A stretch of 35,477 nt of DNA from a virus. Of this stretch, positions 20,912 through 29,183 are shown in pieces. The notes beneath the pieces were generated by a model that saw only the letters and a list, made by a program, of their open reading frames with translations, searched no databases and was not told the origin of the DNA. The position numbers and the translations under genes were made by a program. The DNA lies in the IMG/VR virus record IMGVR_UViG_3300004806_000008, positions 1-35,477 of that record. One strand, given 5' to 3'. Position 1 is the first letter of the stretch. Each line of letters begins with the position of its first letter.

Positions 20912-21200
20912 TCCACTTGGCGATAAAATCGTTGTAAAACCACAAGAACGTGTTAAATCTGCAATCATTGAAGTGATTATGGATGAAGAATACAATATGG
21001 GAGAAGTCGTAGCTGTAGGACCTGGCAAGAAATTACCCAATGGCAAGCGTGAACCTATGCCAATTGAAGTTGGTAGTTTTGTGCGTTTTGGTCACATGGG
21101 CAACGATGAATACCTTAAATACACAGAATACTTTGAAGATAATCAACGCTATCTCATTATGAGCTGGCAAGATGTATGTTTTATACAGGAAGCAGCATGA
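20904..21200 (+). CDS. GroES-like co-chaperonin
   Basis: 98 residues from the ATG at 20904 with GGAGAAC before it. Cpn10 pattern: MLNPLGDKIVVKPQERVKSA at the start (as in NPLGDRVLVK), GEVVAVGPGKKLPNGKREPM, VGSFVRFG, then YLIMSWQDVCFI. The segment where GroES has its mobile loop (VKSAIIEVIMDEEYN) is short and different. Phage cpn10 proteins (T4 gp31 is the model) let host GroEL fold the coat protein; P22 coat folding depends on GroEL/ES, which makes this a natural partner here. Confidence 0.85.
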   Translation: MLNPLGDKIVVKPQERVKSAIIEVIMDEEYNMGEVVAVGPGKKLPNGKREPMPIEVGSFVRFGHMGNDEYLKYTEYFEDNQRYLIMSWQDVCFIQEAA

Positions 21201-21433
21201 GAGATGATATTGAAGAATTACAAGATGATTTAGAAATAGTTTCTTATCGTTTAATAGTTTTAAAAAATAAAATTGATGAAGCTATGGAAATAAAACAAAA
21301 AGTTTTGCGTAATTTAGAAATGCTTTTAAACGAAAAAAATGTTTTAACAACCAAAAAAACTAATTTACGAAATAGAATTAAAAGAGCAAAAAATCCATCA
21401 ATAATTGTAGAAACATTAGGAGAAATTGCATAA
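21197..21433 (+). CDS. Small coiled-coil protein
   Basis: 78 residues; the ATG overlaps the co-chaperonin stop (ATGA). Nearly all heptads: DDIEELQDDLEIVSYRLIVL, KNKIDEAMEIKQKVLRNLEM, LLNEKNVLTTKKTNLRNRIK. Likely a dimer or trimer. Its stop shares a base with the next ATG. Function unknown. Confidence 0.65.
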   Translation: MRDDIEELQDDLEIVSYRLIVLKNKIDEAMEIKQKVLRNLEMLLNEKNVLTTKKTNLRNRIKRAKNPSIIVETLGEIA

Positions 21434-21597
21434 TGGCAACTAAACCTGGCTTATACGCTAATATTCACGCTAAACAAGAACGCATTAAGAAAGAAAAGGC
21501 TGAAGGTAAACCTGTAGAGAAAATGCGTAAACCAGGCACTAAAGGTGCTCCTACTGCTGAAGCATTTAAACAATCTGCTAAGACTGCGAAGAAATAA
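21433..21597 (+). CDS. Small Lys/Ala-rich protein
   Basis: 54 residues: MATKPGLYANIHAKQERIKK, EKAEGKPVEKMRKPGTKGAP, TAEAFKQSAKTAKK. Very basic, probably flexible. The GLYANIHAKQERI start with a KMRKPG-type middle is common in small phage proteins placed before terminase genes. Joined to both neighbours by TAATG. Possibly binds DNA; unproven. Confidence 0.65.
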   Translation: MATKPGLYANIHAKQERIKKEKAEGKPVEKMRKPGTKGAPTAEAFKQSAKTAKK

Positions 21598-21875
21598 TGG
21601 CTACAAAAAAACACGATAAACCAATTGAGCATAAGACAACAGGTAAAGGCAAGACTTATAACCCTACTGACAAAGGTGCAGGGATGACTGCTAAAGGTCG
21701 TGCTGAATACAATGCAAAGAACGATGCAAACTTAAAAGCACCAGCACCAAATCCAAAGACAAAAGCTGATGAAGGTCGTAAGAAGTCATTTTGTGCAAGG
21801 ATGGAAGGTGTAGTTAAGCACGCCAAAGGCGATGCACCACGAGCTAAAGCATCACTCAAGAATTGGAATTGCTAA
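21597..21875 (+). CDS. Small basic protein (DUF6321-like)
   Basis: 92 residues. KGAGMTAKGRAEYNAKND, NLKAPAPNPKTKADEGRKKS, FCARMEGVVKHAK and ASLKNWNC follow the pattern of a widespread phage family I recall as DUF6321 (KGRxxYN...SFCARM...SLxxWxC). Basic, with two cysteines, likely nucleic-acid associated. TAATG junctions on both sides. Function unknown. Confidence 0.7.
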   Translation: MATKKHDKPIEHKTTGKGKTYNPTDKGAGMTAKGRAEYNAKNDANLKAPAPNPKTKADEGRKKSFCARMEGVVKHAKGDAPRAKASLKNWNC

Positions 21876-22159
21876 TGGATATTCAATTATTAGATGAAAG
21901 AAGTATGTTTGAGAAGTTAATGAACCATTTTGGTTGGTATAAGACTAAGATGTCTGATCTCAAAGTAGACAGAGTTGAAGTTGATTACCGTTTTATTGTT
22001 GAAGTTCCAAAGGAGTTACAAGATGCCATTGATAAAAAGCAAGTCACAAAAGGCAGTAAAAGAAAATATACAAAAAGAAGTGCAAGCTGGCAAGCCTCAA
22101 AAGCAAGCAGTAGCAATAGCACTAAACGTGCAACGAGCAGCAAAGAAAAAGGAATCTAA
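21875..22159 (+). CDS. Small protein whose 3' half overlaps another gene
   Basis: 94 residues from the ATG at 21875 (TAATG with the upstream stop). Residues 1-50 look like a folded protein (MDIQLLDERSMFEKLMNHFG, DRVEVDYRFIVEVPKELQDA). Residues 50-94 are Ser/Lys-rich and lie out of frame over the gene at 22023, so that part may be a reading-frame by-product. The last real residue may be near the ribosome site of the inner gene. Function unknown. Confidence 0.55.
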   Translation: MDIQLLDERSMFEKLMNHFGWYKTKMSDLKVDRVEVDYRFIVEVPKELQDAIDKKQVTKGSKRKYTKRSASWQASKASSSNSTKRATSSKEKGI

Positions 22160-22166
22160 AAAATGA
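22023..22166 (+). CDS. Small conserved basic phage protein
   Basis: 47 residues with a strong ribosome site (AAAGGAG, 7 bases before the ATG). MPLIKSKSQKAVKENIQKEV, then QAGKPQKQAVAIALNVQRAA and a Lys-rich end follow a common phage pattern (MPLxKSxSxKAVxxNI...GKPQKQAxAIAL). It lies in another frame over the last 137 bases of the gene at 21875. Function unknown, likely helical and DNA-associated. Confidence 0.75.
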   Translation: MPLIKSKSQKAVKENIQKEVQAGKPQKQAVAIALNVQRAAKKKESKK

Positions 22167-22351
22167 AAATTGAATTTCATATTGATCAAATTAATGAGAT
22201 GTTAAAGTTTCTTGATGAAGTACCACATAAGTTCTCAAGAGGACTCGTAGACTTTATTAAGAACCATACTCAATCACAGATTGATGCTCAGACACCTGTT
22301 GCAGAAATACAACAGTCTACTGATGAATCTGTTGCAGAAAAACAACAATAA
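22163..22351 (+). CDS. Small protein of unknown function
   Basis: 62 residues; ATGA overlap with the 47-residue gene. A helical start (KIEFHIDQINEMLKFLDEVP, then HKFSRGLVDFIKNHTQSQID) and a disordered Gln/Glu tail. No domain recognised. It ends 19 bases before the next start codon. Confidence 0.6.
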   Translation: MKIEFHIDQINEMLKFLDEVPHKFSRGLVDFIKNHTQSQIDAQTPVAEIQQSTDESVAEKQQ

Positions 22352-22370
22352 AGTTTTGTTAATCAATAAC

Positions 22371-22667
22371 ATGGAATCTGAATTAGATCGTGCTGCAAAG
22401 ATAGCAGAGGGCATGAAGGGTAACAAGAATGCTACCAAGAACAAGCTCTTTGCTGACCAGCTTAAACGTCATTTGGTGCAAAACCCACATAAGCTAGAGA
22501 AGATTGTTGAGAAGCTGATTGAAGATGCAATGGAAGGTAGTATTGCGGCAGCGAAAGAAGTAATTGATCGTGTTGATGGCAAAGCTATACAGTCTACTGA
22601 GATTACTGGTGCAGACGGTGAGCCATTGACAGGTATTCAAGTAACCTTTGTAAAGCCTAATGAATGA
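22371..22667 (+). CDS. Putative small terminase subunit
   Basis: 98 residues from the ATG at 22371, which has no clear Shine-Dalgarno. MESELDRAAKIAEGMKGNKN is followed by KNKLFADQLKRHLVQNPHKL and EKIVEKLIEDAMEGSIAAAK, EVIDRVDGKAIQSTEI. The KGNKNATK start with DAMEGSIAAAKEVIDRVDGK is a pattern seen in genes placed just before the large terminase. It overlaps that gene by 8 bases, which supports the role of recognising phage DNA for packaging. Shorter than many TerS proteins. Confidence 0.65.
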   Translation: MESELDRAAKIAEGMKGNKNATKNKLFADQLKRHLVQNPHKLEKIVEKLIEDAMEGSIAAAKEVIDRVDGKAIQSTEITGADGEPLTGIQVTFVKPNE

Positions 22668-23928
22668 TATTCAAGGTGCAATCGCTAAAGCTGAGTTCCC
22701 TGAGAAACTGTCGATTCTATTTGACAAGGCTCGATACAAGGTACTCTACGGAGGCCGAGGCGGTGCTAAAAGCTGGGGTGTTGCTAGGGCATTGCTTATT
22801 TTGGGGTGTAAATCTACCTTACGCATTTTATGTGCCAGGGAATTTCAAACATCCATTAAAGACTCAGTCCACAAGTTATTATCTGACCAAATCTACGCAT
22901 TAGGTCTTGAATCATTCTATGAGATCACACAGAACTCGATTCGTGGCAAGAATGGCAGCGAATTCTCGTTTGTAGGACTTAAAAACAATATTGCCAATGT
23001 TAAGTCTTATGAGGGCGTGGACATTTGTTGGGTAGAAGAAGCTCAGACAACTAGTCGCACATCATGGAATGTTTTGATACCAACGATTCGTAAAGAAGGT
23101 TCTGAGATATGGGTAACATTTAACCCAGAGCTTGAGTCTGATGAAACCTATCAAAGGTTTGTTGTAAGTCCACCAGAGAGTGCATTAGTGCAAAAGATTA
23201 ACTGGTCTGATAACCCTTGGTTTCCTGAAACGCTTAATTTAGAACGTGAAGCACTAAAGATGCGTGATCCTGAAGCCTACAATACAGTTTGGGAAGGTTT
23301 GTGTAGGGTAACAGTAGATGGTGCTATCTTTGCTAAAGAAATGCAAATGGCAGAGCTTAACAATCAGATTACTCGTGTGCCATACGATCCTATTAAACCC
23401 GTTCATGCAGTCTTTGACTTGGGCTGGGCAGATCATACGGCTATCTGGTTTGTGCAATTTATTGGTATGGAAATACGTTTAATACGTTATATGCAAGCCA
23501 ATCAGCAGACTATCTCATGGTATTTAGCAGAAATGCAGAAGTTTGGTTATTTCTATGACACGTTATGGTTGCCACACGATGCAGCAGCAAAGAATCTAGG
23601 CACAGGCAGAAGTATAGAAGAGATTGTGCGTAGTGCAGGCCATAAAGTTCAGATATTAGATCGAGTGCCCATTGTTGATAGTATTAACGCTGCGAGAACT
23701 ATATTCTCACGTTGCTATTTTGACAGAGAAAATTGTGATGAAGGCTTACAATGCTTACGTCATTACAAATACGATGTGGCAGAAGATGGCTCATGGAGTC
23801 AGAAACCATTGCATGATCAATACTCACACGGTGCTGATGCGTTCCGTATGCTTGGATTAATGGTAAACGAGCCTAAAAAAGTCAAGCCAAAGAAGGTTTA
23901 TATTGAGCATGGCTCATGGATGGGTTAA
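22660..23928 (+). CDS. terL: Terminase large subunit (PBSX/Terminase_3-like)
   Basis: 422 residues. ATPase: Walker A GGRGGAKSW (31-39), Walker B VDICWVEEAQ with catalytic Glu126/127, coupling motif WVTFNP (151-156). Nuclease half: HAVFDLGWADHTAIWFVQ (Asp253), LPHDAAAKNLGTGRSIEEI, and a final SHGADAFRMLGLM with the acidic metal ligand. It cuts concatemers and pumps DNA into the capsid through the portal encoded next. Length is normal for the PBSX-type family; shorter than P22's own TerL. Confidence 0.93.
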   Translation: MNDIQGAIAKAEFPEKLSILFDKARYKVLYGGRGGAKSWGVARALLILGCKSTLRILCAREFQTSIKDSVHKLLSDQIYALGLESFYEITQNSIRGKNGSEFSFVGLKNNIANVKSYEGVDICWVEEAQTTSRTSWNVLIPTIRKEGSEIWVTFNPELESDETYQRFVVSPPESALVQKINWSDNPWFPETLNLEREALKMRDPEAYNTVWEGLCRVTVDGAIFAKEMQMAELNNQITRVPYDPIKPVHAVFDLGWADHTAIWFVQFIGMEIRLIRYMQANQQTISWYLAEMQKFGYFYDTLWLPHDAAAKNLGTGRSIEEIVRSAGHKVQILDRVPIVDSINAARTIFSRCYFDRENCDEGLQCLRHYKYDVAEDGSWSQKPLHDQYSHGADAFRMLGLMVNEPKKVKPKKVYIEHGSWMG

Positions 23929-23954
23929 AATGGCATTTACAATGAGGGCAAATT

Positions 23955-26051
23955 ATGGCTGAAATCGATACAGATCAAGATAGTCGCATCCAACAAGCGA
24001 TGGAGTTCTTACGTCAAGTCAATGACATTGATTCTAATAATAGAGCAGAAGCATTAGATGACGTGCGATTTAGTGCTGGCGATCAATGGCCTGTCGATGT
24101 GCAAAACAGCCGTATTCTTGAAGCCAGACCTTGTTTAACCATCAATAAAGTTGATGCGTATTGCCGTCAAATTGTTAACCAAATCCGTGAGCAACGACCA
24201 AGAATTAAATGTCATGGCATGAATACACAAACTGATGAAAAGCAAGCAGAAATCATTACAGGTATTTGCAGACACATTGAATTACAGTCTGATGCTGACC
24301 AAGCCTATATTAATGCAATTGATTACGCAGTTCGCATGGGTTGGGGTTATATTCGTGTGCATACAGACTACATCAAAGACAATAGTTTTGATCAAGAAAT
24401 CTACATTAAACCGATTGAAAACCCATTTACAGTCTATTTTGATCCTAATTCCATCATGGCTGATGGTTCAGATGCAGAGCGTTGTTTAATTACAACACTT
24501 ATCCCTAAGAAAACATTTAGTGCAATGTATCCTGATGCTGAGATTGATTCAGGATTTGTCAGTCGTGGCACAGGCGATGTAATTGGTGATTGGATTCAGA
24601 AAGAAGAAATCCGTATTGCTGAATATTGGTACACCGTGCGTGAAAGTGTTGTTTTATTACAACTATCTGACGGTTCAAGCATTTACGAAGATGAAGTTGA
24701 TAAGAAGTTAATGAAAGAATTGGGTGTAGAAGTCATTAATAGACGTGATTCTGTGCGTAAAAAGGTGAAGTGGTGCAAAGTGACCGCAATGCAAGTGCTT
24801 GAAGAAGGTGAGTGGGCAGGTAAATATATTCCAATTATTCCTGTTTATGGACAGTCAACTATTGTGCAGGGCAAACATAAGCGTTTTGGGCTTGTGCGTA
24901 TGGCTAAAGACCCACAACGTATGTATAACTATTGGTCAACTGCATTAACTGAAACAGTAGCGTTAGCACCTAAAGCTAAATGGCTATTGGCAGAAGGTCA
25001 AGACGAAGGCCATGAAAATGAATGGGCTCAAGCAAACATCAAGGCGATGCCTGTATTGCGTTATAAACAGACAGATATTGATGGAAGAGCTGCACCACCA
25101 CCTGTAAGACAGTCACCAGAGCAACCACCAACAGGTGCAATGGCAGCAATGCAATCAATGAATTTAGATTTACAAGCTGTAATTGGTATTTACGATCCAA
25201 GCCAATTGCCACAGGGTATTCAGTCAGGTAAGGCAATCCAAGGTCAGCAAATGCAAGCTGATATGACGAATATGCACTATTACGACAACTTAACTCGTTC
25301 GATTAGACAAGTTGGTCGTGTTATTTTAGATTTAATACCAAAAATATATGACACACAACGTGCAATGCGTATTATTGGTGCTGACGGTAAGCCTGAAATT
25401 ATGACCATTAATGAACGCAAGATGGATGAACAAGGTGTAATGCGTATTCTTAATGACGTTACGATTGGTGAGTACGATGTAGTAATGGATACAGGCCCTG
25501 GTTACAATTCTAAACGTCAAGAAGCAGTTGATTCAATGATGGCATTATTCCAAGCTGAACCTGCATTGGTACAGGTTGCTGGTGATTTGTTAGTAAGAAA
25601 TATGGATTTCCCTGGTGCTGACGTTATTGCTGATCGTTTAGCAATTAATAACCCATTAGCCCAAATTGATGATATGTCTGACATCCCACCTGCAATTCAG
25701 ATGAAACTCAAGCAAGGTGAAGCAACGGTACAACAGATGCAACAACAGATTCAGCAGTTACAGATGATGATTAAACAACGTCAAGATGTTGAGCAAGTCA
25801 AGCAAGATAGCGAAACGAAGCGTGAACTCATGCGTCAGACTGCTAAAGCACACGATATTGAGATGCGTAATAAAGAAAAACGCCATGAAGTTGAAATGCG
25901 TACTGATACACAGGCACACGATACCGTGTTGAAAACACAAACGCAGATACAAGTTGAAGAATTAAAAGCACAAGTTGCGTTGTTATTAGCAAGAATGGAT
26001 CACGAACAAGCTAAATTAGCGAGTGCTGAAACAACTGAACGTGCAATATAG
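23955..26051 (+). CDS. Portal protein, P22 family
   Basis: 698 residues, close to P22 portal (725); ribosome site GAGGG. Family features: NNRAEALDDVRFSAGDQWP, PCLTINKVDAYCRQIVNQIR, QRPRIKCHGM, FTVYFDPNSIMADGSDAERC, and GLVRMAKDPQRMYNYWSTAL. The C-terminal 130 residues are a long Gln-rich coiled coil (EATVQQMQQQIQQLQMMIKQ and on), equivalent to the barrel of P22 portal. Twelve copies form the ring for DNA entry and exit and bind gp4-like protein below. Confidence 0.93.
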   Translation: MAEIDTDQDSRIQQAMEFLRQVNDIDSNNRAEALDDVRFSAGDQWPVDVQNSRILEARPCLTINKVDAYCRQIVNQIREQRPRIKCHGMNTQTDEKQAEIITGICRHIELQSDADQAYINAIDYAVRMGWGYIRVHTDYIKDNSFDQEIYIKPIENPFTVYFDPNSIMADGSDAERCLITTLIPKKTFSAMYPDAEIDSGFVSRGTGDVIGDWIQKEEIRIAEYWYTVRESVVLLQLSDGSSIYEDEVDKKLMKELGVEVINRRDSVRKKVKWCKVTAMQVLEEGEWAGKYIPIIPVYGQSTIVQGKHKRFGLVRMAKDPQRMYNYWSTALTETVALAPKAKWLLAEGQDEGHENEWAQANIKAMPVLRYKQTDIDGRAAPPPVRQSPEQPPTGAMAAMQSMNLDLQAVIGIYDPSQLPQGIQSGKAIQGQQMQADMTNMHYYDNLTRSIRQVGRVILDLIPKIYDTQRAMRIIGADGKPEIMTINERKMDEQGVMRILNDVTIGEYDVVMDTGPGYNSKRQEAVDSMMALFQAEPALVQVAGDLLVRNMDFPGADVIADRLAINNPLAQIDDMSDIPPAIQMKLKQGEATVQQMQQQIQQLQMMIKQRQDVEQVKQDSETKRELMRQTAKAHDIEMRNKEKRHEVEMRTDTQAHDTVLKTQTQIQVEELKAQVALLLARMDHEQAKLASAETTERAI

Positions 26052-26116
26052 TTGTATTTTAACAACAATCGTATTAAGATAAGTAAACGTACCTATGCGT
26101 TACATAGGGTAAACCC
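26051..26116 (+). promoter_or_regulatory. Intergenic hairpins before the scaffold gene
   Basis: GTTGT/ACAAC (26051-26055, 26062-26066) and CCTATG/CATAGG (26092-26097, 26103-26108). GGG in the second stem could also pair with CCC at 26114-26116, next to the GGAG of the scaffold gene, so two folds compete. Possible translation control; unproven. Confidence 0.4.
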
Positions 26117-26128
26117 TTGGAGAATTCC

Positions 26129-27007
26129 ATGTCAGAAGCAACAGTATTAACTAGTGAGAATAGTGCCGAATTTTATGCAAACAAATTAGGTTTAGCTGCC
26201 GAACCTGCACCTGAGGCTGTTGAAGAAACAGAGCCAGTCGAGCAAGAAGTTGAGCAGAGTGAACCAATTGCAGAAGAAGAGGAAAAAGTAACAGAAGAAC
26301 GGAAACCAAATCCGAAACTTGAAAAGAGGTTTTCAGAACTCACAAAACAACGTGAACAACTGCGTAAAGAAGCAGAAGCAGAACGTCAAAAGCGTGAGGA
26401 ATTGGAAACTCGTTTAAAGGCATTGGAATCACAGGCTGCACCTAGACAGGAGCAGAGCAGAGATGAAAAGCCGAGGCCTGATCAGTTTATCGATGCGTTT
26501 GAATACGCAGAAGCATTGGCTGATTGGAGTGCCGAAAACGCTGTAATGAAGGCAAGACAGGAAGATATTGAGCGTAAGAAACAAGAAGAACGTGCAAAAG
26601 TTATTGATACTTGGAACACAAGACTTGAATCGACTAAATCAGATTTACCTGACTTTGATGATATGGTGGCATCTAGCGATGTAGTTGTCAGCGATCAAGT
26701 ACGAGATGCAATTTTAGAGTCCGAAGTAGGGCCACGCATTTTGTACCATTTGGCTGAAAACCCAGAAGTCGCAGAGAAAATCAGTAAATCATCTCTCATT
26801 ACTGCTTTAAGAGAAATAGGTAAGTTGGAAGCAAAGTTTGAAAAGAACGATGCTAAAGAAGTGAAACCTGTTGCTGTGAAGTCTAAAGCACCTGCACCGA
26901 TTAGCCCAATTAAAGGCACAAGTAGTGAGCAAGCCGTTGTAACTGATACAGATAAGATGACTTATGCTCAATACAAAGCCATGCGACAAGCTAAAAGGAT
27001 CAGGTAA
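26129..27007 (+). CDS. Scaffolding protein
   Basis: 292 residues from the ATG at 26129 with TTGGAG before it; P22 scaffold is 303. Acidic start (APEAVEETEPVEQEVEQSEP), then a long charged helix (KRFSELTKQREQLRKEAEAE), a middle with QFIDAFEYAEALADWSAENA, and a basic C-terminal end (YAQYKAMRQAKRIR in TYAQYKAMRQAKRIR) like the coat-binding helix-loop-helix of P22 scaffold. It lies between portal and coat, the usual place. It guides coat assembly and leaves before packaging. Confidence 0.85.
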   Translation: MSEATVLTSENSAEFYANKLGLAAEPAPEAVEETEPVEQEVEQSEPIAEEEEKVTEERKPNPKLEKRFSELTKQREQLRKEAEAERQKREELETRLKALESQAAPRQEQSRDEKPRPDQFIDAFEYAEALADWSAENAVMKARQEDIERKKQEERAKVIDTWNTRLESTKSDLPDFDDMVASSDVVVSDQVRDAILESEVGPRILYHLAENPEVAEKISKSSLITALREIGKLEAKFEKNDAKEVKPVAVKSKAPAPISPIKGTSSEQAVVTDTDKMTYAQYKAMRQAKRIR

Positions 27008-27041
27008 AAACTTAATTTATAAAATTGAAAGGTAATCTAAA

Positions 27042-28295
27042 ATGGCAAATAATTTATTAACCATTAGCAAGATCACCAACGAAGCCTTGATGGTCCTAGA
27101 AAACGAATTGACTTTTACATCTGAAGTCGATCGTAACTATGATGATCAATTTGCGGTAGTTGGTGGAAAAATTGGTAACACAGTAAACGTTCGTAGACCA
27201 GGTCGTTTCATTGGTACTACTGGCCCAGCATTAAACGTAGAAGATTTCAACGAAACTTCTGTTCCTGTAACATTGTCAACACAGTTCCACGTTGACACAC
27301 AGTTCACTACACAAGATTTGGCATTATCTTTAGATATGTTCTCTGACCGTGTATTGAAGCCAGCTGTTGCTGCTATCGCTAACAAAATTGACCGTGATGG
27401 TATGGTTATGGCTACTGCTAACACAGCAAATATCGTTGGTGTTGCTGGTACTCCTCCAACAGGTTTGATTACATATCTAACTGCTGGTGCGTACCTCGAT
27501 GCTGAAGGTGCTCCTCGTGACGGCCGTCGTGCTTGTATCGTTGAGCCATTTACATCTGCTACTATCGTTGATTCTTTGAAGGGCTTATTTGTGCCACAAG
27601 AAGCAATTGGCGAGCAGTATCGTAAAGGTTTGATGGGTCGTGACTCTGCTGGTATGAACTGGAAATTAGACCAAAACGTTGTATCACAGACTTTTGGTAC
27701 TAACGGTGCTGGTGCTACATCTAGCGTTGCTACAACAACTGCAACTGGTTTTTTAACTTCTGGTTGGGCATCTAGCTCTACTATTAGCATTACTGGTGCT
27801 GGTGGTGCAGCTACAAACTTAAACGCAGGTGACGTTATTCAAATCGCTGGTGTTTATGCAGTTAACCCACAAAACCGTCAGGCTTATGGTTCTAACAAGC
27901 TCCGTAACTTTGTTGTTAAATCTGCTGTTTCTATTGCTTCTGGCTCTACTGTTTCTGTAACTGTATCTCCTGCTGTTATTACAGCTGGTCAGTTCCAAAA
28001 CGTATCTATTCCAAGCCCAGTTGCTTCAGCCGCAGTAACACAATTTAACAGCACAGGTGCAGTTTCTCCACAGAACATCATTATGCACAGAAATGCTTTC
28101 ACACTCGCAGTTGCTGACTTAGAGTTGCCTGAAGGTGTTCACTTTGCTGGTCGTGCTTCTGATAAAGAAATCGGCTTGTCTATGCGTGTAGTACGTCAAT
28201 ACACCATCAATAACGACAGTATTCCTACTCGTTTAGATGTTCTGTACGGATGGGCTCCACTCTATCCTGAACTCGCTTGCCGTGTTGCAGCTTAA
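27042..28295 (+). CDS. Major capsid (coat) protein, P22 type
   Basis: 417 residues (P22 coat 430); ribosome site GAAAGG. Start NLLTISKITNEALMVLENEL, then VGGKIGNTVNVRRPGRFIGT, FTTQDLALSLDMFSDRVLKP, and ACIVEPFTSATIVDSLKGLF. Residues about 225-325 (GDVIQIAGVYAVNPQNRQAY, then VKSAVSIASGSTVSVTVSPA) correspond to the inserted I-domain of P22 coat, whose strand order GDKISFAGV is similar. HK97-fold shell protein. The codon use looks richer in preferred C-ending codons than neighbours, as expected for the most abundant protein. Confidence 0.9.
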   Translation: MANNLLTISKITNEALMVLENELTFTSEVDRNYDDQFAVVGGKIGNTVNVRRPGRFIGTTGPALNVEDFNETSVPVTLSTQFHVDTQFTTQDLALSLDMFSDRVLKPAVAAIANKIDRDGMVMATANTANIVGVAGTPPTGLITYLTAGAYLDAEGAPRDGRRACIVEPFTSATIVDSLKGLFVPQEAIGEQYRKGLMGRDSAGMNWKLDQNVVSQTFGTNGAGATSSVATTTATGFLTSGWASSSTISITGAGGAATNLNAGDVIQIAGVYAVNPQNRQAYGSNKLRNFVVKSAVSIASGSTVSVTVSPAVITAGQFQNVSIPSPVASAAVTQFNSTGAVSPQNIIMHRNAFTLAVADLELPEGVHFAGRASDKEIGLSMRVVRQYTINNDSIPTRLDVLYGWAPLYPELACRVAA

Positions 28296-28312
28296 TTTAG
28301 AAAGGAACTATT

Positions 28313-28738
28313 ATGTCTAATCCAGGACCAGCAAGTACCACCACGATACACCCACAAGGCGTTACTTCTAACCAAGCTATTCGTTTGTTAGCAGTAGCAA
28401 CAGGTGTAAACGTTAATGCTTCAGGCGATACTGTTATGCCTATCATTAACTCTAGCAACTACTCTGTTTATCAAGTAATCGTTACTAACGCTTCAGTTAG
28501 CTTAACTACTGCTACTGCTGCTGTTTATACAGCTCCAGCAAAGCAAGGTACAGCTATTGTTGCAGCAGCAACAGCATTATCTGGTAATACAGGCTCAACA
28601 GTTGTAAACCCACTTACTGTTGCATCAACAAACACATTAAGTGGTCAAAATCTATACTTCAACGTAGCAACACCACAAGGTGCAGCTGCTACTGCTGACG
28701 TATATATTTACGGTTACGATTTCAGCACTTATTCGTAA
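28313..28738 (+). CDS. Putative head decoration or minor structural protein
   Basis: 141 residues with AAAGGAA before the ATG, 17 bases after the coat gene. Ser/Thr/Ala-rich and beta-like: TVMPIINSSNYSVYQVIVTN, ASVSLTTATAAVYTAPAKQG, ending YIYGYDF. No cysteine or membrane span. Next to coat and followed by a strong terminator, so it shares the coat transcript. A decoration protein is a reasonable guess; no family recognised. Confidence 0.6.
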   Translation: MSNPGPASTTTIHPQGVTSNQAIRLLAVATGVNVNASGDTVMPIINSSNYSVYQVIVTNASVSLTTATAAVYTAPAKQGTAIVAAATALSGNTGSTVVNPLTVASTNTLSGQNLYFNVATPQGAAATADVYIYGYDFSTYS

Positions 28739-28750
28739 TCAGTTTTAATT

Positions 28751-28782
28751 AAAAGCCCCCTCTAAAAAAGGGGGTTTTTTTT
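28751..28782 (+). terminator. Strong rho-independent terminator after the coat block
   Basis: CCCCCT (28756-28761) pairs with AGGGGG (28769-28774) around CTAAAAA's short loop, flanked by A and T runs that extend the stem; eight T follow (28775-28782). It ends the scaffold-coat transcript. Confidence 0.92.
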
Positions 28783-28793
28783 ATTATTTGTTG

Positions 28794-28836
28794 TATAATT
28801 AACCAACCAATTCTGGTTTTCTTTGCAAAGGAAAAA
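28794..28836 (+). promoter_or_regulatory. Late leader: TATAAT, hairpin and 18-base element
   Basis: TATAAT (28794-28799), hairpin AACCA-ATTC-TGGTT (28805-28818), then TTTCTTTGCAAAGGAAAA (28818-28835), as at 20078-20095. Placed 12 bases after the terminator, it should restart transcription for the fibre genes. No clear -35. Confidence 0.65.
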
Positions 28837-28838
28837 TT

Positions 28839-29174
28839 ATGTCTAGCACTACCGTTACTCGTGGAAATGCTCACGAAACTTTCTATATTGCTCCAACTTT
28901 GGACAACACATCTAATTCTTTAGCAGCAAACACAACTACTGCTGTTTCTTATAGCGTACCTGGCTTACAAACAACTGATATTGTTAGCATTATTGGTTAC
29001 AACGGTTCACAAACTGCTGGTGTAGTAATTGCTGAAGCTGATTGTTTAACTGCAAACACATTAACAATTCAATTTGGTAACTTAACAGGCACAGCAACAT
29101 TAAAGCCTGCTTCTGGTGTTTATTCCATTCAGGTTGTTCGTTTAGAAGGCCCAGCTCCTGTAAACGCTGCGTAA
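28839..29174 (+). CDS. Small beta-rich structural protein
   Basis: 111 residues behind the leader at 28794. Thr/Ala/Asn-rich with alternating strands (NTTTAVSYSVPGLQTTDIVS, IIGYNGSQTAGVVIAEADCL, NTLTIQFGNLTGTATLKPAS). It looks like a single small beta domain as in capsid decoration or head fibre proteins. The strong leader suggests high output. Family not recognised. Confidence 0.6.
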   Translation: MSSTTVTRGNAHETFYIAPTLDNTSNSLAANTTTAVSYSVPGLQTTDIVSIIGYNGSQTAGVVIAEADCLTANTLTIQFGNLTGTATLKPASGVYSIQVVRLEGPAPVNAA

Positions 29175-29183
29175 GGATAAATT

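Noticed and set aside
23254-23457. Minus-strand frame inside the terminase gene
   Set aside because: No start signal and no sensible composition; shadow of the nuclease half of the large terminase.
27146-27790. Long open frame on the minus strand opposite the coat gene (214 codons)
   Set aside because: It mirrors the coat gene, whose codon use avoids stops in that frame; no ribosome site and a Pro/Val/Ala composition typical of an antisense shadow.
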